Below, piece by piece: positions 41,473 through 44,061 of a stretch of 44,061 bases of DNA. Under the pieces are notes generated by a model, which worked only from the letters and a program-made list of their open reading frames with translations, had not been told where the DNA came from and made no database searches. The stretch is from an uncultured bacterium (GTDB lineage Bacteria > Verrucomicrobiota > Verrucomicrobiia > Verrucomicrobiales > V1-33), in NCBI GenBank assembly GCA_903954065.1, contig CAJBME010000174.1, positions 1 to 44,061 of the forward strand, given 5' to 3'. The translations under genes and the position numbers were made by a program. Position 1 is the first letter of the stretch; each line of letters starts with the position of its first letter.

Positions 41473-41670
41473 CGGGTCGGGGTGACGGGATTGCGCCCGT
41501 CACCCCTCCCACACCACCCGCCATGCGGGTTTGCCTCGCTATCGCTCGCCCTACGGGCAGCCTATCGGCTGGCTGTCTCCCTGCGGTCGGCTGCCTCGCT
41601 ATCGCTCGCCCTACGAGCAGCCTATCGGCTGGCTGTCTCCCTGCGGTCGGCTGCACCGGGCGGTTCCGAT
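41473..41670 (-). mobile_element. Remnant of the 3-prime end of a group II intron, in attC 2
   Basis: Read on the minus strand, 41667-41653 and 41531-41511 give the two arms of a domain V-like hairpin: CCGCCCGGTGC on one side, then CCCGCATG and CGGGTGGTGTGGGAGG. A perfect 11-bp hairpin follows (stem 41479-41489 with 41496-41506, loop 41490-41495), which would be domain VI, and then CGACCCGAT. I recall this tail from bacterial group II introns. Group IIC-attC introns insert into the opposite strand of attC sites, which is what is seen. No reverse transcriptase remains. The assignment rests on memory of the tail and on context. Confidence 0.45.
41532..41651. repeat. Two tandem 60-bp repeats
   Basis: 41532-41591 and 41592-41651 differ at one base only (GGGCAG versus GAGCAG). 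The pair sits exactly between the two arms of the domain V-like hairpin, replacing its loop. Each unit contains the inverted pair GCCCTACGGGC. Confidence 0.85.
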
Positions 41671-41885
41671 GAGACTGAAGGCGACTCCCCCGCTTTCCCT
41701 GTGGATTTGGGTTTGTCGCCGTAGTGCAGTCGGATCCAGATTTCTCAGCCATTTTGCCGGGACTAGGTAAACTGACGTAGCTTCGGTAGAGGACGCAACT
41801 TCCACGATCGGGTCGAGTTCTTGTCGCGCGACGGAGAGGTTTCATCCGGGTTTGACTCGGCCGTTCGGCGGGGTATACTAGATAT
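41671..41885. other. Non-coding stretch between intron remnant and antitoxin
   Basis: I see no gene. On the minus strand it may be more of the degraded intron, but no domain is recognisable. A promoter lies at its right end. No R-prime core for attC 2 and no clear start of a separate antitoxin cassette could be placed. Confidence 0.35.
41852..41879 (+). promoter_or_regulatory. Strong sigma-70-like promoter for the antitoxin gene
   Basis: TTGACT (41852-41857) and TATACT (41874-41879) are 16 bp apart, close to consensus. The initiating ATG is at 41886, only seven bases past the -10 box, so the transcript is predicted to be leaderless. Confidence 0.6.
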
Positions 41886-42098
41886 ATGCCATTGCACAGC
41901 ATTCCAGCCCACTACGACGGGGTACAGGTATGCCTCGATGAGGAAGTGCCACTGCGCCCCAACGCCCGGCTGATCGTGACAGTGTTGGAGGATACGGACG
42001 CGGAACGTATTGATTTCCTGCGTCTGGCAGCCAGTGGACTCGCTGCTGCCTATGCGGATGAGGAGGTTGAATACAGCCTAGCGGATCTCAAGCGATGA
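41886..42098 (+). CDS. Antitoxin of a PemK/MazF-type toxin-antitoxin pair
   Basis: 70 residues. IPAHYDGVQVCLDEEVPLRPNARLIVTVLED is the short beta N-terminal region common to small antitoxins of this kind, where a ligand-binding or AbrB-like strand pair is followed by a linker. The C-terminal part (FLRLAASGLAAAYADEEVEYS) is an acidic helix suited to wrap the toxin. Its stop overlaps the toxin ATG (ATGA), the usual arrangement of a type II pair. The promoter is predicted to yield a leaderless message. The gene appears intact although the toxin is truncated. Confidence 0.66.
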   Translation: MPLHSIPAHYDGVQVCLDEEVPLRPNARLIVTVLEDTDAERIDFLRLAASGLAAAYADEEVEYSLADLKR

Positions 42099-42205
42099 AT
42101 CCAGGAGACATTGCCCTGGCTGAGCTTCAGCAGGCCGATGGGCGGCTCAAGGCTAGACCGGTAATGGTGCTGACCGTGATGCCTGCCTTCTCCGACTACA
42201 GATGA
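42095..42205 (+). pseudogene. Truncated PemK/MazF-family toxin
   Basis: Only 36 residues remain: MNPGDIALAELQQADG followed by KARPVMVLTVMP, then a stop at 42203-42205. G-D-I-x-L-A at the start and R-P-x-x-V-L after a hairpin are the first two strands of MazF/PemK endoribonucleases, which are normally about 105-120 residues. The catalytic later strands are absent. The copy of CAGACACCCACT at 42217 lies 12 bases after the stop, so loss of the remainder may trace to an insertion or recombination there. Confidence 0.58.
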
Positions 42206-42359
42206 CAGAAAAATTGCAGACACCCACTTTTTTTGTCTGCGAATGACTGCTCCGTCGAAACTACCATGATCTACATCCATGTCCTTGACCGTCCGGGCGC
42301 CGGTGCCCCCAGTTCGCTCGATCTGGATTAGCCCAAGCTCCCTCCACCCCCAGTTCCCG
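42206..42359. other. Short non-coding stretch after the truncated toxin
   Basis: It contains the third copy of the 12-base repeat followed by a T run, then sequence without a recognisable gene up to the second copy of the 141-bp repeat. No attC core could be placed with confidence. Confidence 0.35.
42217..42234 (+). repeat. Copy of CAGACACCCACT followed by a T run
   Basis: The 12-mer at 42217-42228 is identical to 7941-7952 and to the minus-strand copy at 19602-19613. Like the 7941 copy, it is followed by a T tract. Confidence 0.5.
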
Positions 42360-42500
42360 CTTGGCAAGGGCTGCGTTTCTGGTCATTATGGCCGAATGCA
42401 CCACCCATGGACGAAGTCTGCCCCGAAAGGAGGGATTTGCTCCGCATTTCCCTCTGTGTGCCATAACTGTTAATCCACACCGAGGCTCAATTTCACTGTT
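42360..42500 (+). repeat. 141-bp direct repeat, copy 2
   Basis: Ungapped partner of 40127-40267. It also ends at CACTGTT, immediately before the bases TTCTGC that open cassette 3. Having the same right boundary against two unrelated cassettes links the repeat to the recombination system. Confidence 0.8.
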
Positions 42501-42513
42501 CTGCTCAAATCCT

Positions 42514-43223
42514 ATGAACCCAACAATCCTTGCAGCACTGGCGTTGGTAGCTACCGTCTCGTGGGTCCAATCAGCCACAGTGGTGTTTTCGGCGCGGAGC
42601 CATGTTACTGAAGCTCTCGGCACAGTCTATTCACCAGCCGGCTTGGGTTCTGAGGTTGAGGTGCTGGTGACATACGACGAGCCCTCCACAGACTTAGATG
42701 TATCGCCAGCCATCGCGCGCTACCAGCCAGGCAACTTTTCATTGGCTTTGAGCTTGATCGGCGGACCAACCATTTTTCAAACTTCCGCAGGCTCAATTAC
42801 CGTGGACACCATGTCCGGGACATTTCCTGCCTTGCACATTCTGGCGCGATTACCGACGGGAATGATCTTTTCTTTTTGTTTCGTGATGATGACAGATCCT
42901 TTGTGTCGTCAGATGCATTGCCCACTTCCTATGGAACCATAACGGATTGGGATCGGATAGATCTGAGCGTGCTCTTGAATCCAGCCATGTGGCCTGCCCC
43001 CTCCTCCAATCCACTTGATGTTTCGTTTTCGGCGACCTCGATCCCTGAGCTATCCACTACGGCTTTAGTAGCATTCGGCACCATTTTAGGCCTTTCCCGC
43101 CGCCATCGCGACTACCCCAAGAGGCAGAACAAGCCGAGCCTGTCAACCCCTATCAGCCGCCCTGTTTACATGCTCTCCCGTAGTTTCAACCTCAACCCCG
43201 TGATCGACGCTCGCTCCCGCTGA
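42514..43223 (+). pseudogene. PEP-CTERM-like secreted protein with a frameshift, cassette 3 cargo
   Basis: The ATG at 42514 opens a signal peptide (MNPTILAALALVATVSWVQS) and a beta-rich secreted domain. In this frame the protein ends at 42942. Moving back one base within the T-rich tract 42867-42880 continues the domain as LFRDDDRSFVSSDALPTSYG, then reaches IPELSTTALVAFG and an arginine cluster. This is a PEP-CTERM-like tail (PEL instead of PEP). The natural explanation is loss of one T; programmed -1 slippage is an alternative. The second frame runs on through attC 3 to 43223, adding about 35 residues encoded by the recombination site. An earlier in-frame start through the 141-bp repeat is rejected. 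Confidence 0.5.
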
Positions 43224-43251
43224 TAGGGTTGCGTGCTCTTTGGCGTTCGCC
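43124..43251 (+). other. attC recombination site 3 (cassette 3)
   Basis: R-double-prime GCAGAAC (43124-43130) has its first six bases complementary to the cassette 3 start TTCTGC. R-prime GTTCGCC is at 43245-43251. An 8-bp stem, CTATCAGC (43150-43157) with GCTGATAG (43219-43226), is extended by AACC/GGTT with one bulged C. Outer GCC-GAGC and GCTC-TTT-GGC segments act as L boxes with a bulge. The cores deviate from RYYYAAC, so confidence is lower than for site 1. Confidence 0.58.
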
Positions 43252-43283
43252 ATCTCCTCGGGGTCCTCTAACAGAAGTGCAGA

Positions 43284-44061
43284 ATGAACAATCGTTCTAT
43301 TAGACATTCACTTATGAAATATCGTTGGGTTGCAGTTTTTGTTATTCTTGTCGCCTTGTACTTGGCGAAACTGTGGCAAGAAAACAACTGTCTGAAGAGG
43401 GAATTAAGCTTGCTTCGAAATTCTAGTAAAATTCCAGAAACCAGCGGCAATAGAATCCTGACTGAGAAGCCGGAGTCCGAATTGGGAGCAAGCCCTGAGG
43501 ATTTGAATAAATCTGCCAACCAAGCCGAACCCGCTGCCTCCACCGTAGCGCGGGATATAGCGTTCATGCGCAACAAGCTGTTGCAAAACGCCGAGAAGCT
43601 TGGCCGCGAATGGGCCACGAGGGATTTCACACGTATTTGTCTATATCTGCCAGAACTAACTGAAGACCAGAAGGACCAAGTCCTGGCCGCGCTCGAGCAG
43701 AAATATCTCGAGTCGGTGCAGTCAAAGTTTGGACCAGAAAGGTCGGAAGTGAAGCGCACCGGTGAATCCGATGAGTTAAACATCGATCAAGAAATGAGCA
43801 GAATATTGACTTCTGAACAGTTTGCAACGCATGCTGCAATTGCAAAAGCGAGGCAAGTGAGCGAAGCCGAGGACGCCGCCGCCGCCGAGCTTCGGAAAAT
43901 ACGCAACAGTCTTGACCTCACCATATCGCAAAAGGACGCAATTTTTCAGGAACTTGCAGAGAATGAATTGAGACGATATGAAGCTTTGGCTGTGTCATCC
44001 GACGTTCAAACTCTAACAGATGACACCCCCGAACAAACCAAGGAGCGCAGCATCCGGTCGC
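43284..44061 (+). CDS. Membrane-anchored coiled-coil protein, cassette 4 cargo (partial)
   Basis: The frame from the ATG at 43284 stays open to the window edge (259 codons so far). Residues 13-29 (YRWVAVFVILVALYLAK) form one transmembrane helix with a basic N-terminus inside. The remainder is hydrophilic and mostly helical, with acidic coiled-coil stretches (LPELTEDQKDQVLAALEQKY near 123-142, then SEAEDAAAAELRKIRNSL). LTEDQKDQV resembles the helix motif of Spy/CpxP-type periplasmic proteins, a weak hint. No known domain is certain. Codon use is more AT-rich than in the housekeeping genes. It starts 39 bp after the attC 3 crossover. Confidence 0.64.
   Translation, partial: MNNRSIRHSLMKYRWVAVFVILVALYLAKLWQENNCLKRELSLLRNSSKIPETSGNRILTEKPESELGASPEDLNKSANQAEPAASTVARDIAFMRNKLLQNAEKLGREWATRDFTRICLYLPELTEDQKDQVLAALEQKYLESVQSKFGPERSEVKRTGESDELNIDQEMSRILTSEQFATHAAIAKARQVSEAEDAAAAELRKIRNSLDLTISQKDAIFQELAENELRRYEALAVSSDVQTLTDDTPEQTKERSIRS

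Larger units (their letters stand above)
40266..44061 (+). mobile_element. Integron gene-cassette array without visible integrase (CALIN-like)
   Basis: All genes point the same way and are separated by attC-type sites. Cassette 1 starts TTAGGC (40266) and has R-double-prime GCCTAAC at 40699. Cassette 2 starts TTAGCC (40792) and has GGCTAAT at 41466. Cassette 3 starts TTCTGC (42499) and has GCAGAAC at 43124. Cassette 4 starts TTCGCC (43246) and leaves the window. In each complete case the first six bases are the exact reverse complement of the first six of its own R-double-prime. That is expected only if the cassette was once a circle closed by integron recombination. No integrase gene is in the window, so the array may be a remote part of a larger integron or an orphan cluster. 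Confidence 0.7.

Noticed and set aside
41468..41902. 144-codon minus-strand frame with repeated segments
   Set aside because: It is a translation of the intron tail and the 60-bp tandem repeats, not a protein.
42361..42513. Upstream start for the cassette 3 protein, reading through the 141-bp repeat
   Set aside because: It would bury the signal peptide, and the sequence belongs to a repeat found elsewhere before a different gene.

Overview
The window looks like chromosomal DNA of a member of the Verrucomicrobiota, probably near the Opitutales. The evidence is high GC, PEP-CTERM anchors on secreted proteins, a NamZ/DUF1343 muramidase, a membrane-anchored solenoid of DP-x-x-A helical repeats, a rhomboid-like protein with a conserved C-terminal tail, and a Trp/Asp-rich PQQ-type propeller protein. 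This assignment is inferred from gene content; there is no rRNA or other phylogenetic marker here.

Layout. Positions 1-3650: the end of an Ig-like protein, a secreted cupredoxin with a PEP-CTERM anchor, an intergenic hairpin repeat, and a coupled methyltransferase/FAD oxidoreductase pair. Positions 3.7-7.2 kb (minus strand): glycogen debranching enzyme behind an ATP-type phosphofructokinase, a glycogen-to-glycolysis unit. Positions 7.6-11 kb: a lipoprotein, an outer-membrane barrel with a strong terminator, and a purple-acid-phosphatase-like enzyme. Positions 11-15.5 kb: an orphan ParA divergent from a SWIM-SNF2 helicase. The convergent gap after the helicase holds a 28-bp site that closely resembles a chromosomal dif (XerC/XerD) site. 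Positions 15.8-22.4 kb (minus): solenoid protein, NamZ, PQQ propeller, pseudo-rhomboid and a Fur-family regulator. Positions 22.6-26 kb (plus): two tandem PilT-type ATPases followed by murG outside any division-wall cluster. After a sialate O-acetylesterase comes one 8.5-kb gene for a complete cyclic beta-1,2-glucan synthase (NdvB/ChvB type). Then follow a GspE/PilB ATPase, a TolC-like channel and bioD.

The right end (about 40.1 kb to the window edge) is the most unusual part. It reads as an integron gene-cassette array without an integrase in view (a CALIN-like cluster). There are four same-strand cassette modules. Three times, the first six bases of a cassette are the exact reverse complement of the R-double-prime core at its own end. 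One attC hairpin is textbook, with an extrahelical G, an unpaired spacer and an 11-bp stem. Cassette cargo is a YcxB-like protein, a secreted protein, a frameshifted PEP-CTERM-like protein and a membrane-anchored coiled-coil protein that runs off the window. Between them lie an antitoxin with a truncated PemK/MazF-type toxin, a minus-strand group II intron 3-prime remnant abutting the second attC core, a 60-bp tandem duplication inside that remnant, and a 141-bp direct repeat whose right edge coincides with two predicted cassette crossover points.
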